64,000 nucleotides of DNA, from positions 655,001 to 719,000 of the forward strand of contig JAWQUS010000020.1 in the NCBI GenBank assembly GCA_036365455.1, in the 5' to 3' direction. The DNA comes from Macrosoma leucophasiata. Its lineage: Eukaryota > Arthropoda > Insecta > Lepidoptera > Hedylidae. Shown one piece after another: positions 41,029 to 52,086 of the stretch. The translations under genes were made by a program, and so were the position numbers. Position 1 is the first letter of the stretch; each line of letters begins with the position of its first letter. The notes under the pieces were generated by a model. The model ran no database searches and was not told the origin of the DNA. It saw only the letters and a list, made by a program, of their open reading frames with translations.

Positions 41029-41263
41029 GTGATGACTGCAGCCTATAGAAACCCACACAAAGACCAGAGGTCAAAAACAGAGACCCCTGAGACCTTAGTT
41101 ATTATGTCTTTGTGATATTTATTACGGGGCCATACACTACCATCTAACCGGAACACGATAGTGCAACACTACACTACACTACCATTTAGTGGCAGATAAA
41201 TTAGGTAATCCGGTAGTGTCTACGCCCTGGAGCTCCTACACTGTTACTCTACCACCAGTAAAA
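41029..41263 (-). mobile_element. Family A copy, second subfamily
   Basis: GAAGTGATGACTGCAGCC to CTCTACCACCAGTAAAAA. Confidence 0.75.
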
Positions 41264-41496
41264 ACGCTGCTGCCAACCCTGCGTTATTTATTACATTTAC
41301 TATTCGCCCTATTCGGGTGACCGCCACTATTCAGCTGTCTGACTGCAAAAGCGGAAGACTTCTCCTCTACTAGTGAGCGGTCGCATGGCGTGGTCAGGTT
41401 TCGACCGACACGCCTTAAGCAGTGTCCAGTACTAAGGTACTCCTTAACTCATTGAGGCCGTTATTTAATAGGAAACCTCTCTACATACCTCACTAA

Positions 41497-41812
41497 CTGC
41501 CTCGGTAGCCTAGTGGTAGCAGGCCACTACTACTACGCTGAGGTCCTGGGTTCGATTCCCGGGTAGGGGGTTATCAGAGATAATGGTGAAAAAGCCTTTG
41601 TCTCTGGTTCTATTGGGATTTTTCCATTTTCTGGAAATTTCCCAGTACCTCAAAGTTTGGTAATGTGCCCGGAGATGTCAACAGGCTCGCCACCTGTTAC
41701 ATGGGCCAAAACGTAACCGGCGAATCGTGGGTGTTTGCATGTATGCTTGAATGCATGCATTTACCTCTGCCTACCCCTTCGGGGATTACAGGCGTGAAGT
41801 TACGTTACGCTC
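41497..41812 (+). mobile_element. tRNA-derived SINE family D, full-length reference copy
   Basis: Head CTGCCTCGGTAGCCTAGTGG (A box) ... TGGGTTCGATTCCCGG (B box), body TTTTTCCATTTTCTGGAAAT and GCCCGGAGATGTCAACAGG, end GGATTACAGGCGTGAAGTTA. No A tail. Pol III-type promoter expected to drive it. Confidence 0.88.
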
Positions 41813-41894
41813 TCTACATTAGACCAGTGTTTCCCAAACATTGTTCTACCATGAGCCGGTTATTTTCACGCTGCCCCTTCGTGACCCATTTAAT

Positions 41895-41997
41895 ACTTTC
41901 AAACCCAGTTCCATTAGGTAAGTGCCTAGAGGCATTAAGTCCGCCTTTTGTACTTTTTTTTACGTGCAATAAAGTATAAATAAATAAATAAAACAAT
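41895..41997 (+). mobile_element. LINE 3' tail (RTE-like) inside the hAT element
   Basis: GGCATTAAGTCCGCCTTTTG, then GTGCAATAAAG and (AAAT)n, the common 3' end of lepidopteran RTE elements. Confidence 0.6.
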
Positions 41998-42054
41998 ACA
42001 CATTTAATTTGTACTATTTATTTTTCGCAATAACACATGCGAGTAGACTTTAGA

Positions 42055-42245
42055 AAGTAAAGAAAAAACGGAAAGAAAAAATTGACTTCCCAGTCCAGAA
42101 CCAATCCAGGCGCTTTACCACCAAGCTACCGAAGTTCCACACCGATGCGTCAAATTTTGCTTTCTCTTTTTTATTTGTAACCGATTTAGGTCGCAGGTTC
42201 GATTCCTGCCCGAAGTCAAATTTTTCTTTCCGTTTTTTCTTTAAT
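42055..42245. repeat. Element G, copy 4, diverged inverted tRNA-like pair
   Basis: AAAGAAAAAACGGAAAGAAAA at the left and TTTTTCTTTCCGTTTTTTCTTT at the right are inverses. The left arm holds an inverse A box (CTTTACCACCAAGCTACCG), the right arm a B box (GGTTCGATTCCTGCC). The two halves belong to a different tRNA-like unit from copies 1-3. Confidence 0.7.
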
Positions 42246-42378
42246 TTCTAACACATTTATTTCGAATATTTACGATGCTTCGATCGATAGTAGGTGTAAT
42301 ATTTTTAAAAAAGGCGATAATATTCGGATTTGCGAGGACGGGATCGCGACCCGGCAAATGGGAAACGCTGCATTAGAC

Positions 42379-43329
42379 GATTAGTTTTTCTAAAAGTAGG
42401 TACGGTGCGGAATCTTCAATAAAACCTCGAAAGTAGCGTAGGCCAAGTAAACCGCAGACGGAAACATTGTAAGCTTCCGCATTGGATTTGGGAATTGCGG
42501 TGAATTGGTCACAATGTACCTTTTCTATGAGAAAGTTTGTCCGGGGGAGGTCCCACGCATGTACGGTTATAATGGTACTTGGACCGCAAAGGGTTTATTT
42601 ATTTGTACGGACCTTCAATGCCAAATCTCTCCAAGTCGGTGTTATGATTGATATGGTGCCGTATTTAGTGTATAATTTACAGTATAAGATATGAAATAAA
42701 AAAAAATATTTTTTTTTAAGGATTTGTTCGAAATTTTCGAGTAAAATACATTTGGTCCACAATTACTCGCAAACTTACAGGGCTAACTTAAGTGTGATAG
42801 TGTTCCTTTTAATTTCATTATATAAAGCTACTATTGCCGTAACGTTTGAATTTCTTACAACAACCGTTTAGTTGGTAGAGGGGGAGGACACTTGACTCTA
42901 ACGAAAATTTGCACTTTAAAGTTAATAAGTCACGAATAGTAAACAAAATCGAAAAAGACCTATTCAACGATACCCCACACTATATAGAAAAAGAAAAATA
43001 AAAGAAATATCCGCGCGTTAGATGTAGGGGAGTTACCATAAACATTTTTTATAGGTTTTTATTTTACACACTTTGTCGGCGTGATTAAGGTGTATACTTG
43101 TGTTAAATTTCAAGTCTCTAGTAGTTTTTGCGCTAAACTAAAATAATTTGAAAATTGTTAAATGACGTCATAAATTTAACTGCTAACCGTAACTGTCCGA
43201 GCTGCGCTGGTTAAGGTTAAAGTTAACTTCAATTATCTGTCAGATGATGATAGAATCTGTCAACCACATATATTTATTATACTACTAAATCTATGGTCAA
43301 CTCTGACATTTTTTTCTATGTAGGAAATG
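42379..43329. other. No gene or repeat recognised
   Basis: Unassigned; a 70-codon + open frame at 42482-42694 lacks known motifs. Confidence 0.35.
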
Positions 43330-43614
43330 AAACTAATGAAGGTGGCAAACAAGCATGTAGATCACATTGATGTTAAGTGATGACTGCAGCCTATAGACAC
43401 CCTAACAAAGACCAGCGGTCAAAAAGCAGATGCGTTGCCACCCCTGAGACCTTACTTGTTATGTCTCTGTGAGAAGTTATTACGGGGTCGTTCATTGCCA
43501 TTTAACCGGAACGCGATAGTACTGAACACTAGCTTTTGGCGGCAGGTAGATTAGGTATTGTGGTGGTGCATACGCCCTTGAGCTTCTACACTGGAACTCA
43601 ACCACCAGTAAAAC
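43330..43614 (-). mobile_element. Family A copy, near full length, second subfamily
   Basis: TGAAGGTGGCAAACAAGCATG to CAACCACCAGTAAAAC. Confidence 0.82.
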
Positions 43615-43689
43615 TTTAACTATGCCAAAAATACACTGCTGCAATTTATTTCGCAGTCTTTGTTAAAGTAAATGTTACTGTTTTTGTTC

Positions 43690-44105
43690 AGCATCATATC
43701 AGCCATAGGACGTCCACTGCTGAATATAGGCCTCCCCCAATGACCTCCATGCCGACCGATCGGAAGCGACGTGCATCCAGCGGGTACATGCAGCCTTCAC
43801 TAGGTCGTCAGTCCATCTTGCAGGTGGACGCCCTACGCTGCGCTTGCCGATACGTGGTCTCCACTCGAGAACCATTCTGCCCCAGCGGCTATCGGTTCTC
43901 CGAGCTATGTGCCCTGCCCATTGCCACTTCAGCTTGCAGATCTGCTTGGCTATGTCAGCGACTGTTGTTCGCCTACGGATTTCTTCATTTCTGATTCGAT
44001 CCATTAGGGAAACGCCGAGCATAGCCGTTTCCATTGACCGCTGAGTGACTTGGCTTACGTTCGAGACCCATAGTGAGAGACCACGTCTCGGCACCGTAGG
44101 GCATC
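43690..44105 (-). pseudogene. RTE-type LINE, RT C-terminus
   Basis: The 131-codon - strand frame (44094-43699) reads LSLWVSNVSQVTQRSMETAM, then LKWQWAGHIARR, RPRIGKRSVGRPPARWTDDL, DRSAWRSLGEAYIQQWTSYG, a very common lepidopteran RTE C-terminus. The catalytic RT core is absent (5' truncation). The frame is intact, so the insertion is fairly young. Confidence 0.85.
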
Positions 44106-44590
44106 ACCGGTAAAACGCACTGGTTAAAGACTATCGTCTTTAACGACTGCTACTGTTGAATTTGGTAAAAACTATAACAAATATTTTGGTGTAATCGAAC
44201 CTTAGAGATGTCAACATTTTCAGAGGCCATTGTTAACTCTTACCAAAATGGACTGAATACTCAATTTGCTATTCCACATAAAAAGACGTTCTCAGATCAC
44301 TTTCCAAGATATGGTCAGTGACAAAATTGACAATTCAATATCGGACAATACCGAATACCGCTCAATGTAGAGTAAAATACAAAACGGCAAGTGAAGCAAA
44401 GTATTTGCAAATCATGCAAGAAATGCACAAATAGTAGGTGTGAATGTGAATACCGCCTGGTCACTCGCTGACTCATTCAACCCTTGTATGTTTGTACGGT
44501 TTGCAAAAATGTGGTAATAAAAATATTTAAAAAAAACAATTAATAGGTAACTTCTCGCCAGTATTCCTCGATGAAATATACGACGTACGA
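44106..44590. other. No gene or repeat recognised
   Basis: Unassigned. Confidence 0.35.
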
Positions 44591-44592
44591 CG

Positions 44593-44795
44593 TAGACGTA
44601 ACTTCACATCTGTAATCCTTGAAGGAGTTGGCAGAGGTAAACGCATGCATTTAAGCATACATGCAAGCCACCCACGCTTCGCCGATTATGTATCAGATGG
44701 CAAGCGTATTGACATGTCTGGGCACATTACCAAACTCCGAGGCATTGGAAAAAATCCAGAAAATGGAAATATCCTAATAGAACCAGCGATAAAAG
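44593..44795 (-). mobile_element. SINE family D, body only
   Basis: Inverse of the D body: GTAACTTCACATCTGTAATCC to CAGAAAATGGAAATATCC. Confidence 0.7.
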
Positions 44796-44800
44796 AGTTT

Positions 44801-45137
44801 ACACCTTGTATTAAGTACCTTGTACTCTCGACTCTGGTATTATCGTTTCGTTTTTGTGAAAAGTAGTAGGGACAGAACTGACAGAAGTAATAAGGTAAAA
44901 TTACGGTTTACTTGATTTTTTGTTCCATCCGAAATAATAGGTATTTGGTCCCATAAAAATTAAAATCATCTCTGTATGTTCACAGACGCCGAAACGGATT
45001 ATACTTATATATACCTATCTCAGAATCAGAATTCACATAATCATAAGTGTTGATAACATTTGTGACACAAAGATTTATGTGTTGATAATATATGTGTCGA
45101 ATACCGAAAAATCAAGTAAATCGAATCAGGCATCTCA
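44801..45137. other. No gene or repeat recognised
   Basis: Unassigned. Confidence 0.35.
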
Positions 45138-45275
45138 GGGCGAGATTCACAGACCGCACTACGACTTTACTTTGAGCAAAGTATGCTTAGAACTGTGAGT
45201 ACAGTATGGGATTTGACAGTTCGAAGCGTACTTTGCTTGAAAGTAAAGTCGTAGTGCGGTCTGTGAATCTCGCCC
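45138..45275. mobile_element. MITE-like palindrome, 138 bp
   Basis: GGGCGAGATTCACAGACCGC at the left is the exact inverse of the right end; arms of about 60 bp (with a few mismatches towards the centre) nearly fill the element. No coding sequence, superfamily unclear. Confidence 0.85.
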
Positions 45276-45900
45276 TCTGTGTAAACGGTGTACATGGGTG
45301 TACAGATATAAAAAAAAAAACCTACCAACCGAATTCAAATCCTCACTCTTTAAGTCAGTTAAAAAGAGGCTTGAAATGTCAAATACCTTGTAGTATCTGT
45401 GATATTGTTTAAATTTTGTCACATTCATGAAAAAATGTAATACCGCTTATGTTGCTAACGGTACTACTGGATATAATCCGGGTCCACGCGGAAGGGTTCG
45501 CAAAATCGTCGCAATCCACAGCGATATATTTTTGACGCGTCACATACTGGATTATGACACATATTCCATTCGTCATAGGGTGGACAATGGTGTGTCAGTA
45601 TCAGGCAGCTGTGGATGCAGATGCCTTGATGTGATCCCGCTATGACATCACATTGGCGTTTATGTGGGGGTTTCCTATGTACTTACATTCTGTTTATGGG
45701 GCGTTTTGGTTAATGTTGTATGTATTTCGTGTATTTTATCTCGCAGGAGCATGCCAGTTATTTTTTAGGATCAGTAACCGGGAAAAAGCGTGTCTGGACA
45801 CACGCAATGTAGGGGGTTCTTCGAGCTACAGTCTAAAAGTTGATCGCTATTGAGTCTACTTAGTCATTATAGTTTTTCTTTTAAATCTTTATTAAAAAAA
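45276..45900. other. No repeat recognised; two open frames of 66-72 codons
   Basis: Frames at 45427-45645 and 45653-45853 (+) lack motifs I can name. Confidence 0.3.
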
Positions 45901-45902
45901 AC

Positions 45903-46108
45903 GGTTTGACGACCCGGTCAGTCCAGCGGTGCGAAACCACCGTTTGATTCAAAGGGTCGCGGGTTCGATCCCCGCACCGGTACACATATTTGTATGGCCT
46001 ACAGATATATGTTTCGGGTCTGGGTGTATAGGTATGTGTTGTATGTGTACAACGGCATCTACGGTTTATAATATGTATAATACCTAATGTAAGGCTGATT
46101 AAAAAAAC
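45903..46108 (+). mobile_element. SINE family E, copy 3, full head
   Basis: GACGACCCGGTCAGTCCAGCG ... GGGTTCGATCCCCGCACC ... ATTTGTATGGCCTACAGAT, then a degenerate end. Confidence 0.8.
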
Positions 46109-46114
46109 ACGAAC

Positions 46115-46221
46115 ACTGGAACACGATAAAATACACGATAGTGCTGAACACTACCATTTGGCGTCAGATAGATTAGGTAATGCGGTGGGTGCCCCCTTGA
46201 GTTCCTACTCTACCACCAGTT
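46115..46221 (-). mobile_element. Family A fragment, 5' third
   Basis: GAACACGATA...GATAGTGCTGAACACTACC to CTACTCTACCACCAGTTA. Confidence 0.65.
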
Positions 46222-46345
46222 ATGATGATTTGCCTACAAAAAGCTGTATTATAAGTAAACGAAATAGCTGGTAATAGTTATTTAGCGAAATCAAGATAAA
46301 ATGTAATTAACACGAACTTGAAATCATTCCAGCAAAATCAGCTAA

Positions 46346-47175
46346 CACCCATATTCTAACTCGTAACCTCGACCTTAACTCATTTCAGTCAATGGAATCT
46401 TATGGTATTCTTACACCCATATTCTAAGTCGTAACCTTGACCTTAACTCAACCTTTCTCAAGGGAATTGGTATTCTTAGTTGTAACTTATTACGTCAACT
46501 CAACATTCTCCTCCGTTTGAGGTAAGAAAGCAAATGTCAAACTCCAAGGTACCTCACGACCTACCTTGAAGTTTCGAGGAGTATTTACATTTCACAGTAT
46601 TTCGTTTCGAAACTGTCTCGAAATATACTTAAATACCATATTTTTCTATAAAAATAGATTCTCAAGACTTTGTGAATTATCTATATGATAATCCGTAGAC
46701 ATGAGTAACTGTCAAAATACAACTTAGAATATGGATTTCGAGGCGTCCTCATATAGTATCTTAAGCTGAGTGTGAGTCAAGGAATGTTTCGAGTGACGTC
46801 TTAGAATATGGGTGTTAGTTGTAATGTAACTAATAACGTAAACTCGACATTCTGCCTCAGTTTGAGGTAAGGAAGCAATGAAGCAATTGTCAAACTCCAA
46901 GGTACGTCACGACTCACGACCTACCTTGAAGTTTCGAGGAGTACCTATTTACGGAACTGTCGGAACTATCTGGCAATATAATTAAATACCATATTTTTCT
47001 ATAGAAATGAATTTTCAAGACTTTGTGAATTATCCATAAATCTATATGATAATCCGTACACATGAGTTACTGTCAAAATACAACTAAGAATATGGGTTTC
47101 GAGGCGTCCTCAGTCCTCATAAAGTGTCCTCAGCTGAGTGTAAATTTTTCGAGTAACGTCTTAGAATATGTGTGT
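46346..47175. mobile_element. Tandem or nested MITE pair with ACACCCATATTCTAAG ends
   Basis: ACACCCATATTCTAA occurs at 46346 and 46426; its inverse TTAGAATATGGGTGT is at 46801-46815 and a decayed form TTAGAATATGTGTGT at 47160. The interior (CAAACTCCAAGGTAC, CTACCTTGAAGTTTCGAGG, TTTTTCTATA) is repeated at about 46535 and 46885. TTA flanks several ends, suggesting a PIF/Harbinger-type 3-bp duplication. Confidence 0.7.
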
Positions 47176-47423
47176 ACGTTTAAAGATCACCTTACTCGGG
47201 GCTTTTATAAAGTCCCGTAGCTTGATACCTGTGACAGCCGAGAAATTGGGACATAAAACCGTGCCGTATTAAAAAAGTGCGGTGAAAAGGCACTTTTAAA
47301 ATGAGATTGTCGACGAGACGAACGGAGATAGGAAATCTTCGTGAAATTTAAATTACTTTATTAGTTACCCTGCGATCTTATACAGAATGGAGACAAGTGC
47401 ATTAAACTCTTTTTTAGATTTTT

Positions 47424-47615
47424 GACTGCCTCAGTAGCCTAGTAGTAGCAGGCCACTATTGCTACGCTGGGGTCCTGGGTTCCCGGGAAGGGGCTATCAG
47501 AGATAAAGTCCTTTATCTCTGGTTCTATTGGGATTTTTCCATTTTCTGGCAATTTCCTGGTACCTCGAACTTTGGTAACGTGCCCGGAGATGTCAACAGG
47601 CGAATCGTGGGTGGC
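47424..47615 (+). mobile_element. SINE family D copy with internal deletions
   Basis: CTGCCTCAGTAGCCTAGTAG head, B box damaged (GGGTTCCCGGG), body to GTCAACAGGCGAATCGTGGG. Confidence 0.75.
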
Positions 47616-47620
47616 TCAGG

Positions 47621-47710
47621 TTCATAATGTCCCTTTCCCATTATGTCCCTCGGTTTCAAAATGTCCCTTTCTCGAAATGTCCCTTTCCCAAAATGTCCCT
47701 TCCCCATAAT
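47621..47710. repeat. Minisatellite, about five units of 17 bp
   Basis: Unit like AAAATGTCCCTTTCCCG, imperfect. The inverse strand is open and reads as repeated GKGHF/GKGTF-type peptides, probably by chance. Confidence 0.8.
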
Positions 47711-47727
47711 TATATTTTCATACATTA

Positions 47728-47763
47728 AAGTGTCATCAATGACAAGTGTCATTGATGACACTT
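47728..47763. repeat. Perfect 17-bp palindrome with 2-base loop
   Basis: AAGTGTCATCAATGACA, AG, then the exact inverse. Confidence 0.92.
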
Positions 47764-47764
47764 G

Positions 47765-50165
47765 TCCATCAAACCACTGGGTATGTTTAATACTTTGCTA
47801 AGGGGTTTCTATAATCACCGGTTTAGTCAGGTCAGTACGTTTATATTCTCCATCCCCGTCAGATTAAATTATATAAAACCTAACAATTCAATTAAATGTA
47901 AGATGTCAAAACAATATCAAATTACAAAAATGTCAAAAGAATTCGTTAAAAAGAATTAGTTTTGTAAATGAAAATTGTCAATCTTAGAGAATCTAAGTAG
48001 TATGAGAAGTATGAGAGTTTGTCAAGTGAGAATAGTGTGTACTTTTTGTATGCTGTAAGGAAAATCATCGCCCCTCTTTGAAAAAATCGATAATTTCATC
48101 CAGCAAAACTCAAGAATTTGAAAACTTTGCCATAACAATTTTTTTCATAATTTTACCATCACGTAAGGTGGTGGCTTTGCGTGTTGCTAAAATTTTGAAA
48201 AATATTCCTATAAAGGACTATTTTTTCCTATACTAATAGATTACAGGGAAAAGTTTAATTGATATCAAAGGTAACATAGAAAAAATTATAACTGTACAGA
48301 AAACAGTCAATGAGTGTCTGACTCGCACCGGGTCAGTTTTTTATGCTATTTTTAATACACATAAATAAATAAAAATATAATATCTTAAGAACTAGTAGAA
48401 CAATGCCCAGTATATGTAATATTTATAAATATTATTTATAACTTCACTGGAATAAATGAGTTCTATAATAAAAACAGTATTAGCCATCCTTATTAAATTT
48501 GAAATTTAAATTTTTTACTCTAGAGTGTTGAAAATATTAAAACATTGGAAAATGTTTGGGTGGGTTCACAAGATAATATTCAAGAAAATTACAGTTTTTT
48601 TTTTGATGTTAGTTAACAAAAATGGACACAATTCGCACAACATATTTAATATCATAGTCATGTTTTCCATGTGATATTAAATCAAATAAGTACCGACTTC
48701 ACTTGAAGTCTTACCCAAATTGTTGAATGAAATATGAGTAGCGAGCTTGTTGGAAATAGTTTGATGATTAATGATTTTAGTAAGAAATACTATGAGATTC
48801 TAACTTTGCCACTGAATGCCTAATCCATTTAAAGATATTTCTTTTTTATATTATTATTGACTAAGAAAGAGTAATTATTATATTAAAATGTCATTCTGTT
48901 AGCCATTAAACTATCATGTGTTTAATATTATTATATTGCCAGTCACGGAATCTGAGTTGATAGTCACAAAATTAAAATGAATATATTATAAAGTTATTCA
49001 TCCAATATCATCAATTAGAAATTAACTTATTTATCATTTGATTAGTTATTTCCAAGGTAGGAAATTTTTCATGTATATTCATACCCATTCCCTTATGGGA
49101 TCCGTTTTGCTTTATACAATATCTAACTAATCCGAGTCAAGTCTAAGTTGTAGCTATAAAGACTGGCAATCATAGCTACCTATTTGCATATATTGTAACT
49201 TATCTATCGTAATATTGCCTCAATTAAATTCAATTCTTTTATTGTGGCAACTATAATTGCCTCATCTGTGATGTTTTGTGACATTTAAGGTTATGTCATT
49301 AATCGGGCCGTAGTAATCACTCGCTAATATCCACTGCAAGCCAACTTGAAACTACACTAATACTTAAACAAAAGCCAATGTATTTTCATTCATAATAATA
49401 TATAAATAAAGAGGTATACGCTAAAGTTTAAATGACAAAACTACGGTGATATTAACTTGTTTCAAAGGCAGAATACGTTTTAGTAGATATTCGTTAACTA
49501 ATTACGTACCTGGACATTGAAACAATTGTGTCCTTATGTTGGTGGAGATCAGCGACAAACCTCTCCGAATTATATTCATCTGAAATATTCGTTTTAGGTT
49601 AGATTCTTATTTGAATGTAATCATCTGTTTACATTGAAAATCAAATTATTCTAGGACCTATTTACCCCTAGGTATTATATACTGGTTTACCGTCGCTTGA
49701 TAATGGTATAAATCCTATTTTTATACACTAAAATATCTTAAAAATCAACAACATAACCTTTATCGGTTCCACTTTGCTTTGACATTCAAAGAGAATATTA
49801 ATTTGACACTTGGGTGAGTGGGGTAACCAGACTTTTTTTTAAACATTCTGCTTACAGACTAAAAAGCTTCATATTTGATGAATATATATTCTAGCTATAT
49901 TCACTGTGTTTATTCTGCCAATGAAAGGATGAATAATATTATTTGTCCAGCTCAAATCTTTTGTTAGTAAGTGATAACGATCTTGCAGTTGAGAGCGATC
50001 TCAACTGGGGTTTGAATTCAATATCTGAATACGAATTCACGTACTAAAAAAAGATTTACCTTTCTGTAGGAGATGTCATGGTGGTCACTCGTAAATCTTT
50101 TGTAAGTGAAAATGATCTTAGGTGACGCATTGCAGTTGAAATCATTGTCACGTACTAACAAAATA
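47765..50165. other. Repeat-poor island, 2.4 kb, nothing recognised
   Basis: AT-rich sequence without any of the window's repeat families and without long open frames. It is the longest such stretch here. Confidence 0.45.
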
Positions 50166-50168
50166 TTA

Positions 50169-50266
50169 ACGTAACTTCACGCCTGTAATCCCCGAAGGGG
50201 TAGGCAGAGGTAAATGCATGCATTCAATCATACATGCAAACACCCACGACTCGGCGGTTACGTTTT
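50169..50266 (-). mobile_element. SINE family D, 3' end fragment
   Basis: GTAACTTCACGCCTGTAATCC to CGACTCGGCGGTTACG. Confidence 0.75.
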
Positions 50267-50327
50267 TTTTTTTACAAACTATTAATAAACAAAATATTCT
50301 AGCATATTAAATAATTATTAGGCTAAT

Positions 50328-51100
50328 TTAGGACTTGTTGCAGGAATAAAACGATACTAAAAATAGTATGTATAACCAAACTTGTTAAATATATTTTTAA
50401 GGTTTCAGGTGAGACTTGAACTCGCGGCCACTGGGAATCTAGTCCAGCCGCTCTTCCAACTGAGCTACCGAAGTCCTGCCCGATTTGTCAAATCTTTCCT
50501 TCACATTTATTGCATTGCCTTATGGTGGCAGCAGCGCCATCTATTGCCATACTATGCTAGTTGGGCAACCGATATAATAACTTTACAGTTTATTGAATAT
50601 CATACAGAAGTCGCTTTTACCCTTAATAATTGTTTATTATATTATTTCGCATTAACACATTAGATTCCCAGTGGCCACGAGTTTGAGTCTCGCCTTAAGT
50701 CAAATTTTTCTTTCCATTTTTCTTTAAAAATATATTTTACAAACATGTGTTAATGCGAAATAATATAATAAACAAACTTGTTAAAGTTGTTGGAGGTGGG
50801 TACGTTGATAAAAACCCCTATTTTCATAATTTTTTGCTTAATATTCATCCGGTCACTGACAGAATTGTCACTTCGTATTCACTGTATGTACTATGTTGTT
50901 TACTTAAACATCAAAATTTATGTTTAGAAAAATTCATTGCTTTATTTCTTTATAAAGCATAAAATGACAAAGCCCCTTATACAAAAAAAAGTGAAAATAG
51001 TAGATAGATAGAGTTGTTCGAAGAACTCAACTTCTATCAAGTTTTGTTATACATTACTATTATATTTCTGGTATCGTTTTATTTCTGCAACAAGCCCTAA
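50328..51100. mobile_element. TIR element containing a G unit
   Basis: TTTAGGACTTGTTGCAGGAAT at the left and the near-inverse ATTTCTGCAACAAGCCCTAAA at the right. About 770 bp. Inside are G copy 5 and AT-rich sequence. No transposase, superfamily unknown. Confidence 0.6.
50390..50770. repeat. Element G, copy 5, inverted pair
   Basis: Left unit (50401-50475): inverse tRNA-like CAGGTGAGACTTGAACTCGCG to GAGCTACCGAAGT. Right partial unit at 50664-50702 with TTGAGTCTCGCC, then TTTTTCTTTCCATTTTTCTTT and, inverted, the outer ACATGTGTTAATGCGAAATA sequence. Body as in copy 3. Confidence 0.75.
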
Positions 51101-51422
51101 AGGAGACGTTCCAAAATGTATGGAGCTTGGGCCCGCACCATGTACACAATGTTGAGAAATGAAGCATATAATACTAAATCATTTTCAGCTTTTTCAATCG
51201 TTTATTAAATCTTCAATTAAAAGTATGTTTTGAAAACAAGAATGTCATAGTAGCGATATGGCAACACATTCCTATCATACAAAAATTACGTAAAATAAAT
51301 TTTTCCGACAAAAAAACAACGATTCAAATTATTTTTTGAGTATTTTTCCATGATTCTGCGTATTTTTCTCTGACTTTTGATATAGTGTACAAGGTGCGGG
51401 CCCAACCTGGAACTTCTCCTTT
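51099..51422. mobile_element. MITE with AAAGGAGAMGTTCC ends
   Basis: AAAGGAGACGTTCC...GGGCCCGCACCATGTACAC at the left; GTGTACAAGGTGCGGGCCC...GGAACTTCTCCTTT at the right. About 324 bp, adjoining the TIR element before it. Confidence 0.7.
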
Positions 51423-51775
51423 GATTTAATTCTGCTAGACTAGCAAAATTCTGCAGAATTTGGTCACCCTGCTAAAAATTTGACATTGACACTCGTCTAA
51501 GGCTGCGTTCCATCGAACGACCGCAGCCACGGCTACTGAAATGTATGCTGTTCTTTTTTCGAAGCAATACACATAGCAATAAATATAGTTTCTTTTTAAA
51601 ATATTTTGTTTGTGCTTTTGATTATTATTAGTGGTTCACTCTAGGTAGTTTAAAAAATTACGATGAAAAGTGCTCTCCAGTAGCCTAATTGTAAGAAATA
51701 TTATTAAATTAGTAAACTGAAATAAACAACTAAAACCCTATAAGTCCATTTTTTTTTTAAGATTTCCTATATTTC
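51423..51775. other. No gene recognised; short scrap of family H
   Basis: AGTGGTTCACTCTAGGTAG near 51630 resembles family H; otherwise unassigned. Confidence 0.35.
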
Positions 51776-51778
51776 GCT

Positions 51779-52086
51779 AACTGCCTCGATAGCCTAGTGA
51801 TAGCAGGCCACTACTAATACGCTGTGGTCCTGGGTTAGATTCTCGGGTTGGGGGTTATCAAGGATAATGGTGTAAAGTCTTTTATTACTGGTTTTATTGA
51901 CATTTTTCAATTTTCTGGAAATTTCCCAGTACTTCGAAGTTTGGTAATGTACCCGGAAATGTCAACAGGCTCGCCACCTGTTACATAGGCCAAAACGTAA
52001 CCGGCGAATCGTGGGTGTTTGCATGTATACTTGAATGTATGCATTGACCTCTGCCTACCCCTTCAGGGATTACAGGCGTGAAGTTA
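51779..52086 (+). mobile_element. SINE family D, full length
   Basis: CTGCCT CGATAGCCTAGTGATAG head with mutated B box (GGGTTAGATTCTCGG), full body, end TACAGGCGTGAAGTTAAG. Confidence 0.82.

Larger units (their letters stand above)
41825..42370. mobile_element. Non-autonomous hAT element with nested insertions
   Basis: Ends CAGTGTTTCCCA and TGGGAAACGCTG (hAT-type), flanked by an exact 8-bp duplication CATTAGAC (41817-41824 and 42371-42378). Length 546 bp. It contains a LINE 3' tail (41895-41997) and a G-like tRNA palindrome (42055-42245). No transposase. Confidence 0.88.

Noticed and set aside
41499..41575. Functional tRNA at the head of SINE D (also SINE E heads)
   Set aside because: A and B boxes are present, but each head is joined to the same non-tRNA body in every full copy, so these are SINE promoters.
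47621..47710. CRISPR-like array
   Set aside because: Repeats are contiguous without spacers; it is a minisatellite in a eukaryotic genome.
47525..47761. A protein with GKGHF-type repeats on the - strand
   Set aside because: The open frame is produced by the 17-bp minisatellite and half of a SINE D; no start context or homology.
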